The notes beneath the pieces were generated by a model, which saw nothing but the letters and a program-made list of their open reading frames with translations, was not told the origin of the DNA and ran no database searches. Shown here piece by piece: positions 21,770 to 29,763 of a stretch of DNA of 42,992 nt (positions are counted from its first letter, which is position 1; each line of letters starts with the position of its first letter). A program made the translations under genes and the position numbers. This stretch comes from DTKY01 sp037440765 (GTDB lineage: Bacteria; Acidobacteriota; Terriglobia; Bryobacterales; Bryobacteraceae). The DNA lies in the NCBI GenBank assembly GCA_037440765.1, contig JBBITL010000037.1, positions 1 to 42,992 of the forward strand, read 5' to 3'.

Positions 21770-23986
21770 ATGGGCGCGATCACCCAGGAGATAGTCGCGG
21801 CCCACCAGTTGAGCGAAGCCGAGTACGAGAAGATCCTCTCGATCCTGGGCCGCGAACCCACCTACACCGAGCTCGGCATCTTCAGCGTGATGTGGAGCGA
21901 GCACTGCTCATACAAGAGCTCGCGGCTGCATCTGAAGAAGCTGCCCACGCGCAGCCGGCTGGTGCTGCAAGGGCCTGGCGAGAACGCCGGAGTCATCGAC
22001 ATCGGCGAGGGCTACGCCATCGCCTTCAAGATCGAGTCGCACAACCACCCCAGCTTCATCGAACCGTTCCAGGGAGCGGCCACCGGCGTGGGCGGAATCC
22101 TGCGCGACATCTTCACCATGGGAGCGCGGCCGGTGGCGGTGATGGACTCGCTGCGCTTCGGGCCGCTCGACGATCCCGTGGCAGGACCGCGCAACCGGCG
22201 CATCCTGGAAGGCGTAGTGGCGGGCATCGCGCACTACGGCAACTGCTTCGGCGTGCCGACGGTGGGCGGCGAGTGCCTGTTCGATCCGTCCTATAACGGC
22301 AACCCGCTGGTGAACGTCTTCGCGCTGGGCGTGTTCAAGAAGGACGAGATCTTCCTGGCTAAGGCGCGCGGCGTGGGCAACCCCGTGATCTACGTGGGTT
22401 CCAAGACCGGCAAGGACGGTATACACGGGGCGTCGATGGCCTCGGCCGAGTTCACCGAGGAATCCAAGCAGAAGCGCCCCAACGTGCAGGTGGGCGACCC
22501 GTTCCTGGAGAAACTGCTGCTCGAAGCCTGCCTGGAGGCGATGCGCACGGGCGCCATCGTAGGAATCCAGGACATGGGCGCGGCCGGGCTCACCTGCTCG
22601 ACCTGCGAGATGGGCAGCCGCGGCGGCACGGGCATCGAGATCGACCTCGAACTGGTCCCGCAGCGCGAGACGGGCATGACGCCCTACGAGATCATGCTCT
22701 CCGAGTCGCAGGAGCGCATGCTGCTGGTGGCCGAGCGGGGCCGCGAGGAAGAGGTTTTCCGGGTGTTTCACAAGTGGGGCCTGGACGCGGTGACCATCGG
22801 GCGGGTCACCGGCGACGGCCTGATGAGGGTGTGTGACCACGGCGTGGTGGTGGCCGAGATTCCAGCCGGGAAACTGGCCGACGAGGCGCCGGCCTATGAC
22901 CGGCCGCGCACCGAACCCGCCCGGCGCGCGCCCATGGAGGCGCCGCAGTTCGCCAGCGCCGGCCTCGCGGCCGACCTGGAGACACTGCTTGCCTCGGCGG
23001 GCGTCTGCTCCAAGCGCTGGATCTGGGAGCAGTACGACTACATGGTGCGCACCAATACGGTGCAGGGGCCGGGCGGCGACGCGGCGGTGATACGCATCAA
23101 GGAGACCGGCTCGTCGGTGGCCATGGCGCTGGACGGAAACGGGCGCTACTGTTCGCTATCGCCGCGCGAGGGCGCGCGGCTGGCGGTGGCCGAGTGCTGC
23201 CGGAACCTGTCGACGGTGGGCGCGCTGCCGGTGGCCGCCACCAATTGCCTGAATTTCGGAAACCCGGAGCGTCCCGCCATCATGGCGCAACTGGCCGAGG
23301 CCATCGAGGGGATGGGCGAGGCCTGCCGTTTCTTTGAGACCCCCATAACCGGCGGCAACGTGAGCCTGTACAACGAGACGCTCGGCGAGGCGGTGGACCC
23401 GACGCCGGTGGTGGGGGTGGTCGGCCTGATGAAGACCGCCGCGCCGCTGACCATCGATTTCAAGCGGGCGGGGCGCGCGGTGCTGTTGATCGGAGGCCTG
23501 GGCGGTTGCGACGAGACGCGTTTCGGGGGAACCGAGTACGCCAAGGCGGTCCTCAAGACAGCGTGGGGCCTGCCTCCTGCACTTGATATGGACTACGAGA
23601 AGCGGGTCCAGGCCGCGATGCGAGAGATCGCTCAAGCCGGCCTCGCCGAATCGGCGCACGACCTGAGCGACGGCGGGCTGGCGGTGGCGGTGGCCGAATG
23701 TTCGTTCGGGCCCGCCGGCGTGGGCGCCGAGCTGGACCTGGATTCCGGCATGCGCGGCGAGCACCTGTTGTTCCACGAAGGCCCCTCGCGGATCCTGATA
23801 TCGACGGACGGGCCGGACGAAGCGGCCGCCGTGGCGCGCAGGCACGGGGTGGAGGCGACGAGGGCCGGCGTTACAATTGAGGGAGTAGTCGTCATTCGCC
23901 AGAGGGGCAAGACGCTGATCGAGCGGGAGGTCTCCCGCCTGAGGGAAATCTGGGCGGGGTCGCTCGAGAAGATGTTGCGAAGCTAG
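21770..23986 (+). CDS. purL: Phosphoribosylformylglycinamidine synthase, synthetase subunit
   Basis: A 738-residue ATP-dependent amidotransferase of the small type, which lacks the fused glutaminase and works with PurQ and PurS. Recognisable segments are LGREPTYTELGIFSVMWSEHCSYKSSR, AIAFKIESHNHPSFIEPFQGAATGVGGILRDIFTMGARP, TVGGECLFDPSYNGNPLVN, IQDMGAAGLTCSTCEMG and the C-terminal ESAHDLSDGGLAVAVAECSF. It starts at the ATG three bases after purQ and is followed seven bases later by purF, forming a purQLF operon. Confidence 0.97.
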   Translation: MGAITQEIVAAHQLSEAEYEKILSILGREPTYTELGIFSVMWSEHCSYKSSRLHLKKLPTRSRLVLQGPGENAGVIDIGEGYAIAFKIESHNHPSFIEPFQGAATGVGGILRDIFTMGARPVAVMDSLRFGPLDDPVAGPRNRRILEGVVAGIAHYGNCFGVPTVGGECLFDPSYNGNPLVNVFALGVFKKDEIFLAKARGVGNPVIYVGSKTGKDGIHGASMASAEFTEESKQKRPNVQVGDPFLEKLLLEACLEAMRTGAIVGIQDMGAAGLTCSTCEMGSRGGTGIEIDLELVPQRETGMTPYEIMLSESQERMLLVAERGREEEVFRVFHKWGLDAVTIGRVTGDGLMRVCDHGVVVAEIPAGKLADEAPAYDRPRTEPARRAPMEAPQFASAGLAADLETLLASAGVCSKRWIWEQYDYMVRTNTVQGPGGDAAVIRIKETGSSVAMALDGNGRYCSLSPREGARLAVAECCRNLSTVGALPVAATNCLNFGNPERPAIMAQLAEAIEGMGEACRFFETPITGGNVSLYNETLGEAVDPTPVVGVVGLMKTAAPLTIDFKRAGRAVLLIGGLGGCDETRFGGTEYAKAVLKTAWGLPPALDMDYEKRVQAAMREIAQAGLAESAHDLSDGGLAVAVAECSFGPAGVGAELDLDSGMRGEHLLFHEGPSRILISTDGPDEAAAVARRHGVEATRAGVTIEGVVVIRQRGKTLIEREVSRLREIWAGSLEKMLRS

Positions 23987-23993
23987 GGCCGCG

Positions 23994-25406
23994 ATGGACA
24001 AGCTCCACGAAGAGTGCGGCGTGTTCGCCATCCACGGGCATCCCGAGGCGGCAAACCTCACCTATCTGGGTCTCTACGCCTTGCAGCACCGCGGGCAGGA
24101 GAGCGCGGGCATCGCGGCCGGCGACGGCGCGCAGGTCCACTGCCACAGGGCCATGGGGCACGTGGCGGAGATTTTCACGCCTTCGGTGCTGGGCTCGCTG
24201 CCCGGCCGCCAGGCGATCGGCCATACGCGTTATTCCACCTCCGGCGACACGGTGATCGCCAACGCGCAGCCGTTTTCGGTGGCCTGCAACAAGGGCCGGA
24301 TCGCGGTGGCGCATAACGGGAACATCATCAACTCCGGAGACCTGAGGCGCGAGCTGGAGCGGCAGGGCTCCATCTTCCAGTCGTCGAGCGACTCCGAGGT
24401 GATTCTGCACCTGGTGGCCCGTTCGCGCGAGCGGGACGTGGCCGGGGCGCTGCGGGAAGCGCTCCTGCAACTGGACGGCGCGTTTTCGCTGGTGTTTCTG
24501 GCCGAGGACCGGGTGATCGTGACGCGGGACCCGCACGGATTCCGCCCCCTGGCGCTGGGGCGCATGGAGCTTTCCGGCGGGCGCATCTGCCACGTGTTCG
24601 CTTCGGAGACCTGCGCCTTCGACCTGATCGGGGCCGTGTACATGGACGACGTGGCTCCGGGCGAGATGGTGATCGCCGGGCCCGGGGGACTCGCACGGGA
24701 ACGGTTCGCACCGCAGAGCCCGCACGCCTTCTGCGTGTTCGAGCACGTCTATTTCGCGCGTCCGGATTCGTACGTGTTCGGGCGTTCGGTGTCACAGTCC
24801 AGGGAGATGCTCGGGCGCCTCCTGGCGCGCGAGTGCCCGGCCGGGGCGGACGTGGTGGTTCCCGTGCCGGACTCGGGCGTGGCGGCGGCCGTCGGCTACT
24901 CGGATGAATCGGGGCTTCCGTTCCGCCAGGCGCTGATCCGGAACCATTACGTGGGCCGGACCTTCATCGAACCGTCGCAGGCCATTCGCGACTTCGGCGT
25001 GAAGCTGAAGCTGAACCCCGTGCGGCGGTTGCTCGAGGGACAGCGTGTGGTGCTGGTGGACGATTCGATCGTACGGGGGACCACCAGCCGCAAGATCGTG
25101 CGCATGGTGCGCGGCGCGGGCGCCCGCGAGGTTCACCTTCGTATTTCCTGCCCTCCCACCGTTTCGCCGTGCTTCTACGGGGTAGACACGCCGGACAAGC
25201 GCGAGCTGATCGCGGCCAATAGCACCGTGGAGGAGATCCGCAAGTTTGTGGAGGCGGACTCGCTCGCCTACCTGCCGCTGGAGGCCCTGCGCGAGTCGGT
25301 GGGGGACTCCAGGCGCGAGTTCTGTTACGCCTGCTACACGGGCGTCTACCCCACCGAACTGGTCCACATCGAGGACCTGCTGGCGTCCAAGCCCCGGCGC
25401 TACTGA
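23994..25406 (+). CDS. purF: Amidophosphoribosyltransferase (glutamine PRPP amidotransferase)
   Basis: A 470-residue enzyme of the first committed purine step (PRPP + glutamine to phosphoribosylamine). A seven-residue propeptide (MDKLHEE) precedes the N-terminal nucleophile Cys8 in CGVFAIHG. The glutaminase domain contains ALQHRGQESAGIA and VAHNGNIIN. The PRPP loop is RVVLVDDSIVRGTTSRK. The C-terminal CYAC pair (EFCYACYTGVYP), with other cysteines, suggests the Fe-S-cluster form known from Bacillus. Last gene of purQLF; its 3' end overlaps the converging DUF2103 gene by seven bases. Confidence 0.97.
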   Translation: MDKLHEECGVFAIHGHPEAANLTYLGLYALQHRGQESAGIAAGDGAQVHCHRAMGHVAEIFTPSVLGSLPGRQAIGHTRYSTSGDTVIANAQPFSVACNKGRIAVAHNGNIINSGDLRRELERQGSIFQSSSDSEVILHLVARSRERDVAGALREALLQLDGAFSLVFLAEDRVIVTRDPHGFRPLALGRMELSGGRICHVFASETCAFDLIGAVYMDDVAPGEMVIAGPGGLARERFAPQSPHAFCVFEHVYFARPDSYVFGRSVSQSREMLGRLLARECPAGADVVVPVPDSGVAAAVGYSDESGLPFRQALIRNHYVGRTFIEPSQAIRDFGVKLKLNPVRRLLEGQRVVLVDDSIVRGTTSRKIVRMVRGAGAREVHLRISCPPTVSPCFYGVDTPDKRELIAANSTVEEIRKFVEADSLAYLPLEALRESVGDSRREFCYACYTGVYPTELVHIEDLLASKPRRY

Positions 25407-25708
25407 ACGGCTCCCCCAGACTGCGCCAGAGCCAGCGCCCGCTCAAGTTCCTCCTTCGTCAGAGAGGTGCTGATGAACAACTCCTGGCGCGCGCCGGAAC
25501 TCAGGGCGATGGCTTTCCAGCCGTTGACGGTGGGCACGGTGACGCGGAGTCTCACCGGGCCGCGGGCGTCCCTGACCTGCCGGATAACGCCAGGGACCAC
25601 CGACCGAACCTCCGGATTGCAGGTGAGCAGGCGCTCCAGCAGCGGGCGCAGGCCGCCAATGATGCTGTGCTCTACCTTCAGCTTTCCCTGCGCGGCACGA
25701 AGGCGCAT
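25400..25708 (-). CDS. DUF2103-like small protein
   Basis: About 102 residues. GKLKVEHSIIGGLRPLLERLLTCNPEVRSVVPGVIRQVRDARGPVRLRVTVPTVNGWKAIALSSGARQELFIST resembles the DUF2103 family, annotated elsewhere as predicted metal-binding; the assignment is from memory of the pattern and should be checked. I chose the ATG at 25708 (MRLRAAQGKLKVEH). A TTG at 25771 would extend it through a GC hairpin and is unlikely. There is no clear Shine-Dalgarno. It is the last gene of the folC-plsC minus-strand cluster and converges on purF. Confidence 0.6.
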   Translation of the reverse strand: MRLRAAQGKLKVEHSIIGGLRPLLERLLTCNPEVRSVVPGVIRQVRDARGPVRLRVTVPTVNGWKAIALSSGARQELFISTSLTKEELERALALAQSGGAVQ

Positions 25709-25741
25709 ATATGGGCGGGCTACAGTCTGCAGGACTTGTCC

Positions 25742-25767
25742 GGCCCACGGCCGGAGCGGCCGGGGCC
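25742..25767 (-). other. Strong hairpin directly downstream of a UGA codon
   Basis: Read on the minus strand, GGCCCCGGCCG pairs with CGGCCG-T-GGGCC around a CTC loop: 11 base pairs with one bulged T, starting at the base after the TGA of the mini-ORF. It may be a transcript hairpin between genes. A selenocysteine-insertion element is a speculative alternative: the distance to the loop (11 bases) is shorter than the usual bacterial range and the loop lacks the expected G. Confidence 0.5.
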
Positions 25768-25836
25768 TCAACCGCCCGTCAGGCGCATGATGATGAACCA
25801 GGCGGCCGCAAGCGCGATTACCCAGATGGCTTCCAT
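25768..25836 (-). CDS. 22-residue single-helix membrane mini-protein
   Basis: A short frame reads MEAIWVIALAAAWFIIMRL followed by TGG and a TGA stop, i.e. almost only a transmembrane helix. GAGGGG lies about ten bases before the ATG, and the ORF sits between plsC and the DUF2103 gene on the same strand, a normal operon position. If the TGA were decoded as selenocysteine, the frame would continue 15 codons to a TAG at 25722-25720 and end in KSCRL. Translation of such a tiny ORF cannot be proven from sequence; the helix-like composition and the ribosome-binding site are the support. Confidence 0.45.
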   Translation of the reverse strand: MEAIWVIALAAAWFIIMRLTGG

Positions 25837-25851
25837 ACGGGAGAATCCCCT

Positions 25852-26568
25852 CTACTTACATTCTCCCATGAGTTCGACGATCGTGGCGCGCAGGCGGGCG
25901 GTCAGGTCCGCGCGGTCCTGGAGGGTGAGATCCGCGGTGGGAATGGGCGCCCCGATGCGAAGCAGAACCTTGCCGGGCCGGACGACCAGCGAACCGCGGG
26001 GCAGCACCTCGCGGGTGCCTTGTATGGCGACCGGGACAAGAGGAACGCCGGCCTTGATGGCGATGTAGGCCGCCCCCTCCTTGAACTCCTGCAACCGGCC
26101 GTCGGAACGTCCCCCCTCGGGGAAGATCAGCACCGAGAGTCCTTGTTCCTTCACCATGCGGGCCGCGTCGGTCATGGCCTTGAGCGAGCCGCGCACGTCC
26201 TCCAGCGGGATGGCGACGTGGCCGGCGCGCCGGAGGTGGCCTCCGATGAAGGGCACGCGCAGCAGGCTGCTCTTGGCCAGGAACCGGAATTGCAGCGGTA
26301 TGTGCGCCAGCAGCAGCGGCGTGTCGGTGAAACTGAGGTGGTTGGCGGCGACGACGCAGCCGCCCCGCCGCGGAATGTTCTGCAGGCCCTCCACGCGCAC
26401 GCGCATGCCGCTCACCAGCGTCACGACGCGGCCATAGAGGCGCGCTATGCGGTGCGAGGCATTGCCGCTCCGGTCCAGAAAGGCGGCCAGCATGGACAGA
26501 AACCCCAGGACGATGGTGGCCAGCACGATGAGCGGGTCGATGATCAGGTAAGCGCGGAGTCTGGGCAC
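25852..26568 (-). CDS. plsC: 1-acyl-sn-glycerol-3-phosphate acyltransferase
   Basis: A 238-residue membrane-associated acyltransferase that makes phosphatidic acid from lysophosphatidic acid. An N-terminal hydrophobic segment (YLIIDPLIVLATIVLGFLSMLAAFL) is followed by the HX4D motif in ANHLSFTDTP, the substrate segment RFLAKSSLLRVPFIGG, FPEGGRSDG (usually FPEGTRS) and the final VPLVPVAIQGT block. No ATG is available at the natural N-terminus. I use the GTG at 26568 (VPRLRAYLI), eight bases after the folC stop, although no Shine-Dalgarno is visible, so it probably depends on coupling to folC. Confidence 0.88.
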   Translation of the reverse strand: MPRLRAYLIIDPLIVLATIVLGFLSMLAAFLDRSGNASHRIARLYGRVVTLVSGMRVRVEGLQNIPRRGGCVVAANHLSFTDTPLLLAHIPLQFRFLAKSSLLRVPFIGGHLRRAGHVAIPLEDVRGSLKAMTDAARMVKEQGLSVLIFPEGGRSDGRLQEFKEGAAYIAIKAGVPLVPVAIQGTREVLPRGSLVVRPGKVLLRIGAPIPTADLTLQDRADLTARLRATIVELMGECK

Positions 26569-26575
26569 GAAAGGA

Positions 26576-27859
26576 CTATTGTACGAGCAAAGCCCTGGCC
26601 GCACCCACCAGGTACAGGCTTCCGGTGATGAACCAGGCATCGTCCGGGGCTGAGCCGCGCGCCAGGCCAAGGGCTTCGCCAAGCGAGGGCGCCACGCGCA
26701 GACGCGGGTGATCCACCAGGCGCAGGATCGTCTCCGGATGGACCGCCCGGGGGTGCCCAACCGTGGTCAGCACGACCTCTTCCGCCAGCGGGAACAGTAT
26801 GCCGGCCACCTCGTCCAGAGCCTTGTCGCGCATGGCGCCGAAGACCAGGCGAACGCGGCGGCCGGCATAGAAGCGGCGGATGTGGCCGGCCAGCACGCGC
26901 GCACCGGAGGGATTGTGCGCGCCATCCAGAACGATCTCCGGCCGGCGCGTAACGCGCTCCAGCCGGCCCGGCCAGCGCACACGCCGCAGTCCTTCTTCTA
27001 TGGCCTCCGGCGGCGTCTCCAGCACGCGGAGCGCTGCGATGGCGGTGAGCGCATTGGAAACCTGATGCTCGCCCGCCAGCGGGCACTCGATGCTCAGGGG
27101 CGGCGAGCCCGGAACGGAGAAACGGCTGCCGTGGGGGCCGAGTTCCAGGCCTTCGGCGCTCCACTGGGACCACCGGGTGACCTGGGCGCCCAATGCCCGG
27201 GCCCGGGCCTCCAGCAGCGCCTGGACCTCCGGATGTTGCGGGCCGGTGACCACCGGGACCCCGGGCTTGACTATGCCGGCCTTCTCGCGGCCGATTGACT
27301 CCAGGCCCACGCCGAGGTGGCCCTCGTGGTCGTAGTCGACCGGCGTAATCACCGAGAGCAGCGGCAGCACAACGTTGGTGGCATCCAGCCTGCCGCCCAT
27401 GCCCACCTCGAGCACCACGGTCTCCGCCGCCAGTTCCCGGTACAGGAGAAAGGCCATGGCCGTGATCGTTTCGAAATAAGTGGGATGAGAGTCGATCGCC
27501 CCTGAAGCCAGTAGCGCCTCAGCCTTCCTGTGAACGGCGTCGAACGCGCCCGCGAACGCTGCGGGGGAGACGGGTTCTCCAGCGACGCTGATCCGCTCGG
27601 TGGGCTCCACCAGGTGCGGCGAGACGTAAAGGCCGGTGCGCCTTCCCGCCGCGCGGAGCGCCGACTCGATCATGGCGCAGACCGAGCCTTTGCCGTTGGT
27701 GCCGGCCACGTGAACGAACCGGACGTCGCGATGGGGGCTGCCGAGGCTTTCAAGCAGCGTGGATATTCGCTCCAGGCCCAGCTTGAGCGTGCGGCTCTCG
27801 TTGCCGAGAGCGTAAAGGAAGCGGACCGAATCGGGGTAGGTAGACAAGCCTATGCCCAT
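26576..27859 (-). CDS. folC: Folylpolyglutamate synthase / dihydrofolate synthase
   Basis: A 427-residue Mur-ligase-family enzyme that adds glutamate to dihydropteroate or folates with ATP. The N-terminus reads YPDSVRFLYALGNESRTLKLGLERISTLLESLG, then the P-loop HVAGTNGKGSVCAMIES, YVSPHLVEPTERISVAGEPV, VVLEVGMGGRLDATNVV and the C-terminal domain starting EIVLDGAHNPSGARVLAGHIR. The end ITGSLYLVGAARALL is typical. I start at the ATG at 27859; the frame continues 12 codons upstream into the divergent spacer without support. It is the first gene of the folC-plsC cluster. Confidence 0.95.
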   Translation of the reverse strand: MGIGLSTYPDSVRFLYALGNESRTLKLGLERISTLLESLGSPHRDVRFVHVAGTNGKGSVCAMIESALRAAGRRTGLYVSPHLVEPTERISVAGEPVSPAAFAGAFDAVHRKAEALLASGAIDSHPTYFETITAMAFLLYRELAAETVVLEVGMGGRLDATNVVLPLLSVITPVDYDHEGHLGVGLESIGREKAGIVKPGVPVVTGPQHPEVQALLEARARALGAQVTRWSQWSAEGLELGPHGSRFSVPGSPPLSIECPLAGEHQVSNALTAIAALRVLETPPEAIEEGLRRVRWPGRLERVTRRPEIVLDGAHNPSGARVLAGHIRRFYAGRRVRLVFGAMRDKALDEVAGILFPLAEEVVLTTVGHPRAVHPETILRLVDHPRLRVAPSLGEALGLARGSAPDDAWFITGSLYLVGAARALLVQ

Positions 27860-27913
27860 GGTACACTCGCACCAATACGGACAGCAAAGCGGCACGGCGT
27901 TCCGCGCGCGGGC

Positions 27914-28084
27914 ATGAGACAGAGTTCAAGGATCGAGTCGCTCAACTACGGGCTGATATACGGCCTGGGGTGCCTGGTGGCGGCGTTCCTGTCGTACAGC
28001 GCGCGCACGCCACTGGAGCGGCTCGTGCTGCACGCAGCCGCCTCCTGGGGCTACGTCGTCTACCACGTGTTGAACATGCGGTAG
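27914..28084 (+). CDS. Small hypothetical membrane protein
   Basis: A 56-residue protein, MRQSSRIESLNYGLIYGLG followed by a hydrophobic stretch (CLVAAFLSY) and a second one (LVLHAAASWGYVVYHVLNM). Two weak amphipathic or membrane helices are likely. It diverges from folC, and no strong ribosome-binding site is seen. Its TAG stop is embedded in a GTAGGGGC element. No family is recognised; coding status rests on composition and on the way the frame fills the gap. Confidence 0.5.
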   Translation: MRQSSRIESLNYGLIYGLGCLVAAFLSYSARTPLERLVLHAAASWGYVVYHVLNMR

Positions 28085-28113
28085 GGGCCGGGCGAGGTTC
28101 CGGGCCGCTGCCC
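28081..28113. repeat. Degenerate GTAGGGGC element holding a stop codon
   Basis: GTAGGGGCCGG at 28081-28091 is identical to the left arm of the 9901 palindrome and is followed by an imperfect complementary arm (CCGGGCC...GCCC). The TAG at 28082-28084 ends the small membrane-protein gene. Confidence 0.5.
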
Positions 28114-28196
28114 TCGCGTCTTAATTGCACTAGACTAAGGTTGGACTTCCTCCGCTGGACGATGGCGGCCGGATATGGCCGCGAAAGGAGGATTGT

Positions 28197-28673
28197 ATGC
28201 CGATGTTGGACAAGCTCCTGGCGTTTCTTGACCAAAACCAGGTGAGATACACCCGCCACAGCCACCCTACGGCTTACACGGCGCGGGAGGTGGCCTCGGT
28301 GGAGCACGTGCCCGCGCACAGGATCGCCAAGACCATCATCTTTACGAGCGAGAACGGCTTCGGGATGGCCGTTTTGCCGGGCGACAGCATGCTCGACTTG
28401 CAGAACCTCAGAGGGCTGCTGGGCGTCTCGCGCCTCCGGCTGGCCACCGAGAGCGAACTCGGCGACCTGTTCCCGGACTGCGAGCTGGGCGCCATGGGGC
28501 CGTTCGGGAACCTCTGCGGACTGCCCGTGTACGTGGACGCGGGGCTGGCCAGCGAAGAGACCATCGCCTTCAACGCGGGCACGCACCGGGACGTAATCCA
28601 CATGCGGTTCGACGATTACCAGAAGCTCGTGAAGCCCCGGATGGTCGGGTTGTCGCGGCACGCCTCTGCGTAG
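28197..28673 (+). CDS. YbaK/ProX-type aminoacyl-tRNA deacylase
   Basis: A 158-residue trans-editing enzyme that hydrolyses mischarged tRNA. The YbaK fold is seen in FLDQNQVRYTRHSHPTAYTAREVA, the conserved lysine in RIAKTIIF, EDGLGDLFPDCELGAMGPFGN-like spacing (ATESELGDLFPDCELGAMGPFGN here) and GTHRDVIHMRFDDYQKLV. Members act on Ala-, Cys- or other tRNAs; which one cannot be told. A strong GAAAGGAGG lies five bases before the ATG. A TAGACT box at 28131-28136 may be its -10 element. The TAG stop lies in the terminator at 28670. Confidence 0.85.
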   Translation: MPMLDKLLAFLDQNQVRYTRHSHPTAYTAREVASVEHVPAHRIAKTIIFTSENGFGMAVLPGDSMLDLQNLRGLLGVSRLRLATESELGDLFPDCELGAMGPFGNLCGLPVYVDAGLASEETIAFNAGTHRDVIHMRFDDYQKLVKPRMVGLSRHASA

Positions 28674-28707
28674 GGACTTGCCGCCGGCAGGCCCCTTCAG
28701 ACTTTTT
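28670..28707 (+). terminator. Intrinsic terminator built on a GTAGGG element
   Basis: GTAGGGACTTGCC (28670-28682) pairs through GGGA and CTTGCC with GGCAGG and CCCC (28686-28695), and five Ts follow at 28703-28707. The TAG stop of the deacylase gene is inside the left arm. It separates that gene from the sigma-factor/type II secretion operon. Confidence 0.6.
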
Positions 28708-28744
28708 GGGGAGATTTCGCGTCTTTGTACAGGGAGCCTGAGAC

Positions 28745-29293
28745 TTGATCTTTCGGGAAGTTGAGGACCCCGACCTGATCGCCAGGACGAAACGGGGAAA
28801 GGTGGACGCCTACAATGTCCTCGTTTCCCGCTGGGAGAAGCGCGTCTTCAACTACCTTGTGCGGCTGGTGGGCGACCGCGAGGATGCCATGGACCTGAGC
28901 CAGGAAGTCTTCCTGAAGGCCTACCGGAATCTCGGCAAGCTGCAAGATGCTGCCAGGTTCGGCCCCTGGCTGTTCCGGATCGCCCACAACGAAGCCTTCA
29001 GCCACCTGCGGCGGAAGCGCCCCGAGGTGGAGATGGAAAGCGAGCCGGCCGGGAGAATCGCCGGTCCGGGGATGGAACCTCTGGAAGCGGCCCTGGCCGT
29101 GCGCCATGCGCTCGGGCGGCTTTCCGAAGATCAGCGGGAGGCCATCGTTCTGAAGGTCTACCAGGGGTTCAAGTTCGAGGAGATGGCCGAAGTGCTGGAT
29201 TGTCCCGTATCCACGGTGAAATCCCGGGTATACGCGGCACTGGACGTTCTGAAAGAGACTCTGGCTCCCATCGATACGCGAGGTGCTCAATGA
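28745..29293 (+). CDS. ECF-type RNA polymerase sigma factor
   Basis: A 182-residue sigma-70-family factor. Region 2 is VSRWEKRVFNYLVRLVGDREDAMDLSQEVFLKAYRNLGKL...FGPWLFRIAHNEAFSHLRRK, and region 4 is ALGRLSEDQREAIVLKVYQGFKFEEMAEVLDCPVSTVKSRVYAALDVLKE. The start appears to be a TTG with GGGAG eight bases upstream. Its stop overlaps the anti-sigma start (ATGA). It heads the run of genes that continues without a break into the type II secretion operon, so it may control its own operon and secretion (inference). No conventional ECF promoter was recognised upstream. Confidence 0.92.
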   Translation: MIFREVEDPDLIARTKRGKVDAYNVLVSRWEKRVFNYLVRLVGDREDAMDLSQEVFLKAYRNLGKLQDAARFGPWLFRIAHNEAFSHLRRKRPEVEMESEPAGRIAGPGMEPLEAALAVRHALGRLSEDQREAIVLKVYQGFKFEEMAEVLDCPVSTVKSRVYAALDVLKETLAPIDTRGAQ

Positions 29294-29763
29294 ACTGCCC
29301 GCAGCAAGACCTGAAGGGCTACCTGCTCGGCGAACTGGCCGAAGCGGAGAGGCGGCAGGTGGCGGACCATCTGAGCGGCTGCTCCGGTTGCAGCGAGGAG
29401 ATGGCGAGGCTCCGGCTGACAACGGCGGCGCTCGGCCAGCTGCATGAGCAGGAGATACCCTGCCGCATCGCCTTCGTTTCGGACAGAATCTTCGAGCCGA
29501 AGGGATGGAACCGGCTGTGGAACTCGGCGCCGCGGCTGGGCTTCGCCTCGGCGGTGATCCTGGCGGCTGCCATCCTGGTGCATGCGCTGGTGCGCCCGGG
29601 GCCCACCGCCGCGGAGGTGGCAGCCATGGAGGCGCGCATACAGCGCGAGGTCGCCAGCCGCGTCCAGGCCGACCTGATTCCGGTAATGGAAGAGATCCAG
29701 TATCTTCAGAAGCGGGCCGCGGTCTCCTACCGGAACAGCCTCTACCTGGAGAACCGGCCGTGA
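29290..29763 (+). CDS. Zinc-finger anti-sigma factor, single-pass membrane protein
   Basis: 157 residues. The cytoplasmic N-terminus carries the HXXXCXXC zinc anti-sigma motif (RQVADHLSGCSGCSEEMARL) with an early Cys (MNCPQQDLKGYLLGELAEAE). One transmembrane helix (FASAVILAAAILVHALV) follows, then a periplasmic coiled-coil-like tail (AAMEARIQREVASRVQADLIPVMEEIQYLQKR). It would hold the preceding sigma factor at the membrane until an envelope signal releases it. It is coupled at both ends: ATGA overlap with the sigma gene and GTGA overlap with the next gene. Confidence 0.88.
   Translation: MNCPQQDLKGYLLGELAEAERRQVADHLSGCSGCSEEMARLRLTTAALGQLHEQEIPCRIAFVSDRIFEPKGWNRLWNSAPRLGFASAVILAAAILVHALVRPGPTAAEVAAMEARIQREVASRVQADLIPVMEEIQYLQKRAAVSYRNSLYLENRP

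Noticed and set aside
21908..22840. Antisense frame inside purL
   Set aside because: purL is fully conserved on the plus strand; the antisense translation is His/Arg/Gln-rich with no support.
26569..26760. 64-codon N-terminal extension of plsC
   Set aside because: It lies inside folC in another frame, is Trp/Arg-rich, and has no counterpart in the family.
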